DNA of 12,678 bases, taken from Candidatus Woesearchaeota archaeon (lineage in GTDB: Archaea > Nanobdellota > Nanobdellia > Woesearchaeales > GW2011-AR4). Of this stretch, positions 5,074-12,678 are shown one piece after another; the stretch's first letter is position 1; the number at the start of each line of letters is the position of its first letter. The stretch spans positions 1 to 12,678 of the forward strand of contig DAOVKD010000007.1 in assembly GCA_030631975.1 (NCBI GenBank), given 5' to 3'. The notes under the pieces are model-generated. The model worked only from the letters and a program-made list of their open reading frames with translations. It was not told the DNA's origin and searched no databases. Position numbers and translations under genes: made by a program.

Positions 5074-5619
5074 ATGGGACTGGAAACTGTAAAAGAAGAG
5101 ATAGTTAGGAATGCTAAAGAGCAGGAAGCTGCTTTAATAGCGGAAGCTGGAAAAGAGGCTAGCAGAATAATGAAAGAAGCGGAAAAGGAAATTGAAGGAA
5201 TCAAAGAAAAAAGCAATGCAGAGTTCATGAAGAGGCTTGATGCAATAAAGAAGCAGGAATTGGCTTCTGCTAAGCTGGAGAATAAAAAATTGCTTCTTGA
5301 AGCAAAAAAACAGGCCATTGAAAATGTCTTTACTGAAGCAAAGAAAAAGATTGAAAACTTAGATGACAAAAAGAGAGAAACCTGCATAAAAAAGCTGCTT
5401 GAAAAAATAAAAAATGATATTGAAGCAGCAAGTATTTACTGCAGCAAAAAAGACCTTAAGCTTTTAAAAGATTTTAAGGCTGAAGCTGCTGATATAACTG
5501 GTGGTTTGATAGCAGAGAACAAAGATAGGACAATAAGGGTTGATTACAGTTTTGAGACAATATTGCAGGGAATAAAGGAGAATGAGCTGCAGAGTATAAA
5601 TAAGCTGCTGTTTGGTTAA
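5074..5619 (+). CDS. atpE: A-type ATP synthase subunit E (peripheral stalk)
   Basis: A 181-residue protein close to the usual family length. Residues 1 to about 100 form a long charged helix rich in Ala, Glu and Lys that pairs with subunit H. The C-terminal part (about 105-181) is a globular alpha/beta domain that caps the head, ending with the typical pattern GGLIAENKDRTIRVDYSF (about 142-159). Such a Gly-rich strand followed by a basic/acidic stretch is characteristic of the E family. The start is 15 bases after the atpK stop and lacks a clear Shine-Dalgarno sequence. The stop is one base before the atpC ATG, so translation of the two is probably coupled. Confidence 0.92.
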   Translation: MGLETVKEEIVRNAKEQEAALIAEAGKEASRIMKEAEKEIEGIKEKSNAEFMKRLDAIKKQELASAKLENKKLLLEAKKQAIENVFTEAKKKIENLDDKKRETCIKKLLEKIKNDIEAASIYCSKKDLKLLKDFKAEAADITGGLIAENKDRTIRVDYSFETILQGIKENELQSINKLLFG

Positions 5620-5620
5620 A

Positions 5621-6700
5621 ATGAAACTAGAAGAACCTGAAAAATTATCAAAAAAATTGAAGCTTGGGTTTTATCCCTATACTTATGTAAGGACTACTGT
5701 AATGAAGTCATTGCTTTTCAAAAAAGAAGATTATCATAAAATGCTTAAGATGAGCTTTAGCGAAATTGCGAAGTTTTTACAAGATACAAACTACAAGGCA
5801 GAAATAGACAAACTGGCTGCGGAATACTCTGGAGCTGATTTATTGGAGCTGGCATTAAACAAAAATCTTTCTGATTCCTTTAAAAAATTAATAAGAATTT
5901 CATCTTATGAACTGGGTTTGATGATTAAAGAATACATAAAGAGAAAGGATATTGAAGACATTAAAACAATCCTAAGGGGAAAATTTACCAATATGGATGA
6001 GAAGTTGGTTATGAACTCTATAACATCAGCAGGAACACTAAGCCCTGAATTCTTAACTTCGCTTTTGAAAAAAGAATCAATTGAAGAAGTTTTGAAAAAC
6101 AACAAAATTGTAGATTTTTCTTTGTTAAAAGAGGGGTTAAAAGACTTGAATGAAAAAAAGACTTTGGCGACTATTGAGAATGCATTGGATAAGCATTACT
6201 ATAACCATTTAATGGAATTTTCACAAATTTTACCGAAGCAGGGGGCTTTGTTTAGGGATTTCCTGCTTAAAGAGATTGAAATATTGAATATATTGACAAT
6301 TTTAAGATTGAAAAGGGTAAAGTTTGACAAAAAGGTTATTGCAGGTTTTATTATTTCAACTGGCGATAAACTGAAAGATGCAAAAATAAAGAGTTTGGCG
6401 GATGCTGATGACTTAGACCAGCTTTCAGGAATCTTGGAAAAGGCAGGATTTAAAAATGTGATTCAAAAAGGTATTGAAGAATTTAAAGAGAATGGCTCAT
6501 TAATAACTCTTGAAACTGAACTTTACAAACATTTGCTGAATGAGTCTATTTTGCTGCTGCACCAGCACCCTTTGTCAATTGACGTCATATTGGGATTTAT
6601 GTTTGCAAAGGACATTGAGATCAGAAATTTAAGAATTATCATTAAGGGTAAGCAGCTTGGATTAAGCGAGAACTTTATTAAAAAGCAATTGGTGTTTTGA
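5621..6700 (+). CDS. atpC: A-type ATP synthase subunit C (central adaptor, V-type d-like)
   Basis: A 359-residue, nearly all-helical soluble protein of the AC39 / V-ATPase subunit d family, which sits as a funnel on the proteolipid ring and connects it to the central D/F shaft. Family features include an early YPYTYVRTTVMKSLLF stretch and a later IEILNILTILRLKR stretch (about 220), one of the repeated helical units. I used the ATG at 5621. A TTG nine bases earlier in the same frame would only add three residues and overlaps the atpE stop. In most archaea the next gene is atpF, but here a long A-rich spacer and an unrelated protease-like gene intervene. Confidence 0.93.
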   Translation: MKLEEPEKLSKKLKLGFYPYTYVRTTVMKSLLFKKEDYHKMLKMSFSEIAKFLQDTNYKAEIDKLAAEYSGADLLELALNKNLSDSFKKLIRISSYELGLMIKEYIKRKDIEDIKTILRGKFTNMDEKLVMNSITSAGTLSPEFLTSLLKKESIEEVLKNNKIVDFSLLKEGLKDLNEKKTLATIENALDKHYYNHLMEFSQILPKQGALFRDFLLKEIEILNILTILRLKRVKFDKKVIAGFIISTGDKLKDAKIKSLADADDLDQLSGILEKAGFKNVIQKGIEEFKENGSLITLETELYKHLLNESILLLHQHPLSIDVILGFMFAKDIEIRNLRIIIKGKQLGLSENFIKKQLVF

Positions 6701-6942
6701 AATCACAAAATCAAAAATAATAATTAAAAAACAATAACAATAAAATAATTAATAATAAAACAATAAATCACAATCCAATAATAATAAAAAATAATCAGTT
6801 AAAAAATAGTTGACAATAAAATTAAAAAATAAAACAATTTTAAAAATTAAAAACTTAAAAAACAATAAGGGATTTTGCTTAAAAAATAAGATTTGAGAAT
6901 ACTCAGTAAGCATTTTTCCAATCGCTTTGAAAAAAATTTAAA
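6701..6942 (+). other. A-rich, G-poor spacer between atpC and the protease-like gene
   Basis: Positions 6701-6860 consist almost only of A, T and a few C in AATAA/CAATAA-type words, with A much more frequent than T on the + strand. From about 6870 the composition is more mixed. GCTTAAAAAATAAG (6877-6890) could be a TATA-like element for the next gene, and TGAG-AATA-CTCA forms a tiny hairpin near 6894-6905. No ORF, tRNA or recognised RNA is present. Confidence 0.55.
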
Positions 6943-8037
6943 ATGGGAGATTTAGGTTTTTTTGGTATTTTAAAACAAGGCAAGGAAATAGAGAAATACT
7001 CTGTTCCTAATGGCAGTGTAAAATTAGAAGTGCATTCGTTTGTTGAAAAAAAATTACTTAACGAAGAAATTTATTTGAACAGGTTTAAACCTTTGTATAA
7101 TCTTTTGCATAATAGCCTTAGAGAAACAATTGGGCTAATACAATCTAAATATGGCGCGCTTCCTGGAGAGTTGCAACCTGCTGAAAAGATTTGGTGTTTA
7201 TTTGTTTCTAGGGAAACCCTTCCTACTTTTAGTATGTGGGCTAGAAGAAGTGAAATGGGATTAATAATCCCGCTGGATTTATTAAATTTATCAGAAAATT
7301 ATAAAAATATGAAACACCACATGATGCATGAGTGTTTACATAGCTGCGCAAAAATGCATCATAAGGAAGAGGATGCAATACAAGAAATAAAAAAACATCA
7401 AGAAGAATTAAGGGCATCGTTGGAAAAATGCCAAGCGGAGACGCTGAATATTGTAAAATCTATTAAAGAATTTGGTGGCACCTATAACTATAACATAAAC
7501 AGGGAAGTTGATTTATTTACTCACGAGTTTTTAGTTCATTTTGGGAACTATATTGCGGATATAGGTATTGACACTATAGTTAGCTTACTGAATTTGGAAG
7601 AGTATATTGGAGTAGATTTAGATCTTACACAACGAGATAACAAAAACTTAGATTTATTAATTCCCTACCTAGAGGAAAATAAAAGCAAGATGAATCTTGG
7701 AGAGCTTAATTACATTGAATTTTGTATTTTAGTATGGAATATGCCTCTTTTTATTTTTCCGTATGTGTATAATAAAAACCATAGAAAAAAGGCAATAAAG
7801 CTAATAAGAGAGTATTTCAGGATTGTTAAAAAAATAGACCCCGAAGTGCAGAAACTTGTAAGAAGGATTTATGCTGGTTTTTTTAAGGTTATAAAGCCGC
7901 ATAAGATAGATTTATATGAATCAAACTTTGATGTTAAAAAAATAATACATACAGTAGAAAGTATTGATGCTGCTAAGGCATTATACACAAATTTGGTAAG
8001 AGATTTAGAATATTTAAGCTCGCATATAACTAAGTAG
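6943..8037 (+). CDS. HExxH-motif putative metallopeptidase within the ATP synthase operon
   Basis: A 364-residue protein that I do not recognise as a named family. Residues 124-135 read KHHMMHECLHSC, containing the zinc-protease signature HExxH (His129-Glu130, His133). About 55 residues later, NREVDLFTHEFLVHF (186-200) offers Glu188 and His194/Glu195/His199 as possible third ligands, so a gluzincin-like fold is plausible. Between them lies a Glu/Lys-rich helix (about 142-175). A C-terminal region with PLFIFPYVY (268-276) is hydrophobic but short. There is no signal peptide, so the protein is probably cytoplasmic. No Shine-Dalgarno sequence precedes the ATG. Subunit genes on both sides are intact, so this is an extra gene inserted into the conserved atpC-atpF junction, not a replacement. 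Peptidase activity and any role in ATP synthase assembly or turnover are unproven. Confidence 0.75.
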   Translation: MGDLGFFGILKQGKEIEKYSVPNGSVKLEVHSFVEKKLLNEEIYLNRFKPLYNLLHNSLRETIGLIQSKYGALPGELQPAEKIWCLFVSRETLPTFSMWARRSEMGLIIPLDLLNLSENYKNMKHHMMHECLHSCAKMHHKEEDAIQEIKKHQEELRASLEKCQAETLNIVKSIKEFGGTYNYNINREVDLFTHEFLVHFGNYIADIGIDTIVSLLNLEEYIGVDLDLTQRDNKNLDLLIPYLEENKSKMNLGELNYIEFCILVWNMPLFIFPYVYNKNHRKKAIKLIREYFRIVKKIDPEVQKLVRRIYAGFFKVIKPHKIDLYESNFDVKKIIHTVESIDAAKALYTNLVRDLEYLSSHITK

Positions 8038-8405
8038 ATTAAGCGTTAATGCTCTCTGAACTCATTAACCATATATTAATGCAAAAATAGGTGTTAAGAA
8101 CTGTTTGGAAACAGTTGGAAGTGTTTGCAAAACACTAAACAGTTAGTACTCATAAATCAAAATCATTAAATAACAAAAATGACGAAACAACAAAAACAAT
8201 AAATAAAAAACAATGAAACAATCAATAATAGAATTAAAAAAAACAATAATCAACAATGAAAGGATTAACAATAAAAACAATAATGAATAACTAAAATAAA
8301 TAACTGAAAACAATGCCCAATAAAAAATTACAATGAAAAACAATCAATAATAAATTAAACAATAAAAAAATTACAATAATTAAAATAAAAGAATAAAATA
8401 AAAAA
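8038..8405 (+). other. Long gene-free spacer: hairpins, then A-rich CAAT-repeat tract
   Basis: The first part (8038-8150) holds clustered inverted repeats. GTTAATG (8045-8051) pairs with CATTAAC (8063-8069), followed by the hairpin set at 8099-8144. The rest (about 8151-8405) is a G- and T-poor tract on the + strand in which the tetramer CAAT recurs about fifteen times, mostly as ACAATAA, ACAATGA or ACAATCA. This would be an unstructured mRNA leader directly before atpF, which lacks a Shine-Dalgarno sequence. The T-rich complement gives a long hydrophobic minus-strand reading frame that I regard as an artefact. Confidence 0.6.
8099..8144. repeat. Alternative hairpin cluster after the protease-like gene
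   Basis: AACTGTTT (8099-8106) is complementary to AAACAGTT at 8109-8116 and to a second exact copy of AAACAGTT at 8137-8144. Between the two copies AGTGTTT (8120-8126) pairs with AAACACT (8130-8136). The first arm can therefore form either a tight hairpin or a longer stem enclosing the middle hairpin. It may mark the mRNA 3' end of the preceding gene or act as a processing site. Confidence 0.55.
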
Positions 8406-8705
8406 ATGGTAAAAATGTCTGTTTTGGGCAGCAATGAATTTGTTGTTGGATTTCAGCTGGCTGGGATTAAAGATACTGTTGAGGTCAGCAATAGCCCTAT
8501 TAATGATATCGAGAAATTAAAGAACAGAAAAGAAATTGGTATTATTGTGATAGAAGAAAAGATACTTGATAACTTAGATAAACATCAAAGGCTTAAGATA
8601 GAAGATTCTGTTGATCCTGTATTTATTCCGGTTTCAACTAAAATTGAGCAGGGCAGTTTAAAGAGACTGATCAAAAAATCTGTAGGAGTAGACTTGTGGA
8701 AATAA
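8406..8705 (+). CDS. atpF: A-type ATP synthase subunit F (central stalk)
   Basis: A 99-residue protein with the Rossmann-like F-subunit pattern. An N-terminal VLGSNEFVVGFQLAGI (residues 6-21) matches the family's start, then comes IGIIVIEEKILDNL (44-57), then VFIPVSTK in the C-terminal part. F binds D in the rotating shaft inside the A3B3 head. Either ATG 8406 or ATG 8415 is possible, and the second would give the more typical short N-terminus before the first beta strand. No Shine-Dalgarno sequence is visible, and the leader is the A-rich tract. The stop codon lies inside a perfect hairpin at 8701-8725. Confidence 0.92.
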   Translation: MVKMSVLGSNEFVVGFQLAGIKDTVEVSNSPINDIEKLKNRKEIGIIVIEEKILDNLDKHQRLKIEDSVDPVFIPVSTKIEQGSLKRLIKKSVGVDLWK

Positions 8706-8725
8706 TGCAACAAAGTTGCATTATT
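8701..8725. terminator. Perfect 11-bp hairpin overlapping the atpF stop codon
   Basis: AATAATGCAAC (8701-8711), loop AAA, GTTGCATTATT (8715-8725). The TAA stop of atpF (8703-8705) is within the left arm. No T-tract follows, so it is a poor archaeal terminator. It is more likely an mRNA processing or stability element separating the upstream stalk/membrane genes from the head genes atpA, atpB and atpD. Confidence 0.5.
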
Positions 8726-8804
8726 AACCTCCCCTAACGAGTTATACAACATGAAGTACCCACCCCAACAAATAAAAATGATATTTCACAACCAAGTTAA
8801 AATT

Positions 8805-8809
8805 GGAGG
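8805..8809 (+). promoter_or_regulatory. Strong ribosome-binding site of atpA
   Basis: GGAGG lies 6 bases before the ATG at 8816, which fixes this start codon. Confidence 0.75.
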
Positions 8810-8815
8810 ATAAAG

Positions 8816-10543
8816 ATGGAAAAAGGCGTTATTTACAGAATTGCAGGCCCGGTTGTTGTGGCTAAAGGAATCAAGCCAAGAATGTATGATGTTTGCAGGA
8901 TTGGCAATGAAAAACTGATGGGAGAGGTTATCCAAATTTCCGGAGACAAAGTAATAATTCAGGTTTATGAGGATACATCTGGAATAAAACCTGGAGAGCC
9001 AGTTGTTAATACCAGGGAGCCATTAAGTGTAGAGCTTGGGCCAGGGTTATTAAAAAGTATTTATGATGGTATTCAAAGGCCTTTACCTGCGCTAATCAAG
9101 CAGATGGGGAATTTTATTAAGAGGGGTGTTGATGCGCCCGGCCTTGATCAGGCAAAAAAATGGGGCTTTAAGGCTGCTGCTAAGAATGGTGATAGTGTTA
9201 ATGGCGGGGATATTATTGGAGAAGTTGAAGAAAGTCCTGGAATGATCCATAAAATTATGGTTCCTCCAAATCAGGAAGGGAAAATTGTTGAAATAAAATC
9301 CGGGAAATTTACTGTTAATGACACCATAGGAAGTCTTGACAATGGTTTTGAACTAAGGCTTAAGCATAACTGGCCAGTTAGAATTGAGAGGCCTGTTTCA
9401 TCAAAGCTAAAGCCGGAAATGCCATTGGTAACCGGCCAGAGAATTCTTGACGCATTGTTTCCGATGGCTAAAGGCGGTGTGGCTGCTATACCCGGGCCTT
9501 TTGGCTCAGGTAAAACAGTAACCCAGCAACAGCTTGCTAAATGGTCTGATGCAGACATTATTGTTTATGTTGGCTGCGGGGAAAGAGGAAATGAAATGAC
9601 AGAAGTACTGAAAGAATTTCCAGAACTTATAGATCCGAAAAGCGGCAAGCCTTTGATGAATCGAACTGTTTTGATAGCAAATACATCAAACATGCCTGTT
9701 GCTGCTCGTGAAGCTTCTATTTATACAGGAGTCACAATTGCCGAATACTATCGTGATATGGGCTATTCTGTAGCTTTAATGGCGGATTCTACAAGCAGAT
9801 GGGCAGAAGCAATGAGGGAAATCTCTTCAAGGCTGGAAGAAATGCCTGGGGAAGAAGGTTATCCTGCTTATTTGTCAACAAGATTAGCGCAGTTTTATGA
9901 AAGATCAGGAGTGGTAGTGCCCCTGGGAACAAAAAAACAGGGCAGCATTAGCATTATCGGCGCTGTAAGCCCTCCTGGAGGAGATTTTTCAGAGCCGGTA
10001 ACACAAGGCACACTTAGAGTTACAAAAGTATTCTGGGCATTGGATGCAAAACTTGCGCAAAGAAGACATTTTCCCTCAATAAACTGGTTAACTTCTTACT
10101 CTCTTTATTTAGATGCATTAGAAGCCTGGTATGCAAAGAATGTTGCAGCTGACTGGAAAGAACTGGTCGGACAAATGATGACAATCCTGCAGGAAGAAGA
10201 AAAATTGCTGGAAATAGTGCAATTAGTTGGCTCTGATGCGCTGCCTGAAAGACAGCAGGTTACACTGCAGGTTGCAAGACTGATAAGAGAGTTTTTATTA
10301 CAGCAGAATGCTTACCATGATGTTGATACATATTGTGATCTGAAGAAAACACACAAGATGATGGAGTCAATAATGCAATTCTCAAAATTGGCAAATACTG
10401 CCCTGAATAATGGAATGAGTGCAGAGCAAATCCTGGCTACAAAATCAAAAGACAGGCTGAGCGAGATAAAATTTGTAAGAGATTATGAAAAGCTGCTTAG
10501 GGAAATTATGAGCAGCATTGAGAAGGAGTTGAGTGGAAGATGA
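8816..10543 (+). CDS. atpA: A-type ATP synthase catalytic subunit A
   Basis: A 575-residue protein of the usual length, containing an N-terminal beta-barrel (about 1-70), the bulge insertion typical of A/V catalytic subunits (about 110-200), the nucleotide-binding core and a C-terminal helical domain. The P-loop is GPFGSGKT (227-234) with Lys233. The catalytic glutamate is Glu256 in GCGERGNEM, and the Walker B aspartate is Asp324 in [13 protein letters not shown]. The downstream motif [13 protein letters not shown] is also canonical. No intein interrupts the P-loop, as happens in some archaea. Three A and three B subunits alternate to form the head where ATP is made or hydrolysed. The stop codon overlaps the atpB start as ATGA. 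Confidence 0.98.
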   Translation: MEKGVIYRIAGPVVVAKGIKPRMYDVCRIGNEKLMGEVIQISGDKVIIQVYEDTSGIKPGEPVVNTREPLSVELGPGLLKSIYDGIQRPLPALIKQMGNFIKRGVDAPGLDQAKKWGFKAAAKNGDSVNGGDIIGEVEESPGMIHKIMVPPNQEGKIVEIKSGKFTVNDTIGSLDNGFELRLKHNWPVRIERPVSSKLKPEMPLVTGQRILDALFPMAKGGVAAIPGPFGSGKTVTQQQLAKWSDADIIVYVGCGERGNEMTEVLKEFPELIDPKSGKPLMNRTVLIANTSNMPVAAREASIYTGVTIAEYYRDMGYSVALMADSTSRWAEAMREISSRLEEMPGEEGYPAYLSTRLAQFYERSGVVVPLGTKKQGSISIIGAVSPPGGDFSEPVTQGTLRVTKVFWALDAKLAQRRHFPSINWLTSYSLYLDALEAWYAKNVAADWKELVGQMMTILQEEEKLLEIVQLVGSDALPERQQVTLQVARLIREFLLQQNAYHDVDTYCDLKKTHKMMESIMQFSKLANTALNNGMSAEQILATKSKDRLSEIKFVRDYEKLLREIMSSIEKELSGR

Positions 10544-11958
10544 AGGAGTATAGAACAATAAACAGGGTAGCAGGACCTTTAATATTCGTTGAAAAAACCG
10601 AGCCAATAGGATATTCGGATATTGTGAAAATAGCTTTGCCGGATGGCAAGATAAAAAACGGGCAGGTTCTTGATACAAGCGATGATATTGTTGTTGTTCA
10701 GGTATTTGAAGGAACTTCAGGAATTGATGTCAATACAAGAGTTAAATTTCTTGGAGATACTCTAAAGTTAAGCGTGGCAAAAGACATGTTAGGCAGGGTT
10801 TTAAGCGGCAGCGGGAAGCCTATTGACGGCGGTCCTGAAATAATTCCGGATAAAAAGTTAGATATCGGAGGAGCTGCTATCAATCCTTTCGCCAGAGATA
10901 CTCCGCATGATTTCATTCAAACTGGAATTTCAACAATTGATGTAATGAACACATTGGTCAGAGGACAGAAACTGCCTTTGTTTTCAGGTTCTGGGCTGCC
11001 GCATAATGAGATGGCGCTGCAGATAGCCAGACAGGCAAAAGTTCTTGGCAAAAAGGAAAATTTTGTGGTTATATTTGCGGCAATGGGCATTACAAGCGAG
11101 GAAGCGCAATATTTCATTAATGACTTTAAGCAGACTGGCGCATTGGAAAGAAGCGTTGTTTTTTTGAATCTTGCAAATGATCCTGCAGTTGAAAGGTTAG
11201 TCACGCCAAGAATGGCTCTAACGGCTGCTGAATATTTTGCTTATGAGCATGATGCGCATGTCCTTGTCATTTTGACAGATATGACAAATTATTGTGAATC
11301 ACTAAGGGAAATTGGAGCAGCTCGTGAGGAAATACCAGGCAGAAGAGGTTATCCTGGATACATGTATACAGATCTTGCTATGATATATGAAAGAGCCGGG
11401 GTTATTCAAGGCAAGAAAGGCAGTATTACGCAAATTCCTATTTTGACAATGGTGGGTGATGATATAACGCATCCTATCCCTGATTTAACCGGCTATATTA
11501 CAGAAGGCCAGATTGTATTGTCAAGAGAGCTGCATAGAAAAGGAATTTACCCGTGTAATGATGTCTTGCCGTCATTATCCAGAATAATGAATTTAGGCAT
11601 TGGCCCTGATAAAACAAGAGAAGACCACAAGCAGGTTTCTGACCAGATTTATGCCGCTTATGCTGAAGGCCGTGATTTAAGAGGGCTGGTTGCTATTGTT
11701 GGAGAAGAAGCATTAAGTGAAAGAGATAAAAAATATTTAAAGTTTGAAGATGAATATGAGGACAAATTTGTAAGGCAGAGAAGGGATGAAGACAGAAGCA
11801 TTTCTGAAACTTTAGATTTAGGATGGAAACTGCTTGGAATTCTTCCTGAGAATGAGCTGACAAGAATTGATCCTGAGTTAAGAAAGAAGCATTACAAAGC
11901 AGCAGAAGAAGAAAAAGAGGAGACAGAGAATAAAGAGGGAGCAGTGGAAAAACAATAA
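10540..11958 (+). CDS. atpB: A-type ATP synthase regulatory subunit B
   Basis: A 472-residue protein and the non-catalytic partner of subunit A. The P-loop position is replaced by [14 protein letters not shown] (148-161), lacking the GKT Lys, as is normal for archaeal B subunits. PSLSRIMN carries Arg348, the likely arginine finger that completes the catalytic site on A. The stretch [20 protein letters not shown] is the typical B signature. The last 25 or so residues are an acidic Glu/Lys tail ([12 protein letters not shown]) that looks unstructured and may be lineage-specific. The start codon overlaps the atpA stop by four bases, and AAGGAG at 10523-10528 precedes it by 11 bases, indicating coupled translation. 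Confidence 0.97.
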   Translation: MKEYRTINRVAGPLIFVEKTEPIGYSDIVKIALPDGKIKNGQVLDTSDDIVVVQVFEGTSGIDVNTRVKFLGDTLKLSVAKDMLGRVLSGSGKPIDGGPEIIPDKKLDIGGAAINPFARDTPHDFIQTGISTIDVMNTLVRGQKLPLFSGSGLPHNEMALQIARQAKVLGKKENFVVIFAAMGITSEEAQYFINDFKQTGALERSVVFLNLANDPAVERLVTPRMALTAAEYFAYEHDAHVLVILTDMTNYCESLREIGAAREEIPGRRGYPGYMYTDLAMIYERAGVIQGKKGSITQIPILTMVGDDITHPIPDLTGYITEGQIVLSRELHRKGIYPCNDVLPSLSRIMNLGIGPDKTREDHKQVSDQIYAAYAEGRDLRGLVAIVGEEALSERDKKYLKFEDEYEDKFVRQRRDEDRSISETLDLGWKLLGILPENELTRIDPELRKKHYKAAEEEKEETENKEGAVEKQ

Positions 11959-11989
11959 TTGCATGGGAGAAAAAATGGAAGCAAGATAA

Positions 11990-12616
11990 ATGGTCCAGGA
12001 AGTAAAACCAACAAGAAGCGAACTGTTAAAGGTAAAAAACCAGATTAAATTAGCTATATCCGGGCATTCGTTATTGAAGAAGAAAAGGGATGGATTAATT
12101 CTTGAGTTTTTTGAGATTTTGAAAAAGGCAAAGACATTAAGGGAAGAATTAGTCAATGAATACAGAATTGCATTGGAAAAAATGAATATTGCAAGAACAT
12201 TGGAAGGAGATTTAAAAGTAAAATCAATTGCTATGGCAATTAAGGAAATTCCAGACATAGACTTAACAACAAAAAACATTATGGGGGTAAAAGTTCCGAA
12301 AATTAAAGGCGGCGAGATAAAAAAGGCGTTTATGGAGCGCGGTTATGGAATTTATAATTCATCTGCTATTGATGAGGCTGCTGCTGCTTATGAAACAGTT
12401 GTTGAAAAGATATTATTGGCAGCTGAAGTTGAGACATCAATGAGAAAACTGCTTAATGAAATAGAGAAGACAAAAAGAAGGGTTAATGCTCTGGAGTTTG
12501 TTGTCATGCCCAGATTAAACAATATTTCCTCATTTATAAGGCTAAGGCTGGAAGAGATGGAAAGAGAGAATATCTTCAGGATGAAGAGGATAAAAGCTAA
12601 AGTCCAGGTTCAATAA
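11990..12616 (+). CDS. atpD: A-type ATP synthase subunit D (central rotor shaft)
   Basis: A 208-residue protein with the long antiparallel coiled coil of the D family, which turns inside the A3B3 head. The N-terminus VKPTRSELLKVKNQIKLA (5-22), followed by GHSLLKKKRDGLILEFFEI, is a textbook D signature. The C-terminal helix contains KRRVNALEFVVMPRLNNI (about 161-178), also diagnostic. The start is 31 bases after atpB with only a weak GGA upstream. It is the last gene in the window. No small subunit G gene is visible, and the remaining 62 bases are A-rich without an ORF. Confidence 0.96.
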   Translation: MVQEVKPTRSELLKVKNQIKLAISGHSLLKKKRDGLILEFFEILKKAKTLREELVNEYRIALEKMNIARTLEGDLKVKSIAMAIKEIPDIDLTTKNIMGVKVPKIKGGEIKKAFMERGYGIYNSSAIDEAAAAYETVVEKILLAAEVETSMRKLLNEIEKTKRRVNALEFVVMPRLNNISSFIRLRLEEMERENIFRMKRIKAKVQVQ

Positions 12617-12678
12617 AAATAAACAATAAAAAAATAATAATATGTTTTGATTGTGAACAAAAGAAATTTTTCTTATTA
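12617..12678. other. A-rich tail after atpD
   Basis: An AATAA-rich stretch like the other operon spacers, then a mixed segment containing the palindrome AAGAAATTTTTCTT near 12660-12674. A T-run there might contribute to termination, but the window ends too soon to judge. The ATG at 12642 is followed by a stop after one codon. Confidence 0.4.

Noticed and set aside
8143..8343. A 66-residue hydrophobic minus-strand reading frame resembling a membrane protein
   Set aside because: It is the T-rich complement of the low-complexity A-rich tract, which gives Phe/Leu/Ile/Tyr by composition alone. It has no start signal or family resemblance.
1..12678. CRISPR array, tRNA or rRNA genes
   Set aside because: No regularly spaced direct repeats with unique spacers, no tRNA T-arm/acceptor pattern and no rRNA-like stretch were found by reading both strands.

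Overview
The window is an AT-rich archaeal chromosome segment dominated by an A-type (A1AO, 'V-type') ATP synthase operon on the + strand. Archaeal identity follows from the subunit set and order H-I-K-E-C-(insert)-F-A-B-D, TATA/BRE-like promoters with short or absent leaders, and GGAGG ribosome-binding sites before some genes only. Small proteins, low GC and an AbrB-PhoU regulator next door suggest a DPANN-type lineage (Woesearchaeota/Pacearchaeota-like), but that placement is inference.

Layout. Positions 1-158 hold the start of a small unidentified minus-strand gene that runs off the window, with a good archaeal promoter at 237-247. Positions 331-555 and 1171-1385 hold two divergent copies of a 215-225 bp non-coding element. 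Each is bounded by terminal inverted repeats and its own 9-bp target duplication (perfect for the second copy, 8 of 9 for the first). They bracket a minus-strand two-CBS-domain gene (699-1124), and the second insertion abuts that gene's promoter. A further fold-prone, gene-free stretch (1402-1503) precedes a + strand AbrB/PhoU regulator (1577-2449).

The ATP synthase genes follow: atpH and atpE (peripheral stalks), atpI (membrane a-type subunit with the essential Arg), atpK (proteolipid ring), atpC (rotor-to-ring adaptor), atpF and atpD (central rotor), atpA (catalytic) and atpB (regulatory nucleotide-binding). Together they couple ion flow through the I/K sector to ATP synthesis in the A3B3 head. 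Between atpC and atpF the operon is interrupted by an unrelated 364-residue protein with an HExxH zinc-protease motif, flanked on both sides by long spacers. Several operon spacers (4719-4816, 6701-6880, 8151-8405, and the tail after 12616) are extremely A-rich, T- and G-poor and full of CAAT/AATAA words, which would make the mRNA there unstructured.

The most unusual item is the element pair. It has no ORF shared by the copies, ends like a transposon-mobilised MITE, and has internal stems that keep pairing through compensatory and wobble changes between copies. It also carries an identical G-quadruplex-like block in both copies. It may be a mobile structured-RNA or DNA-hairpin element.
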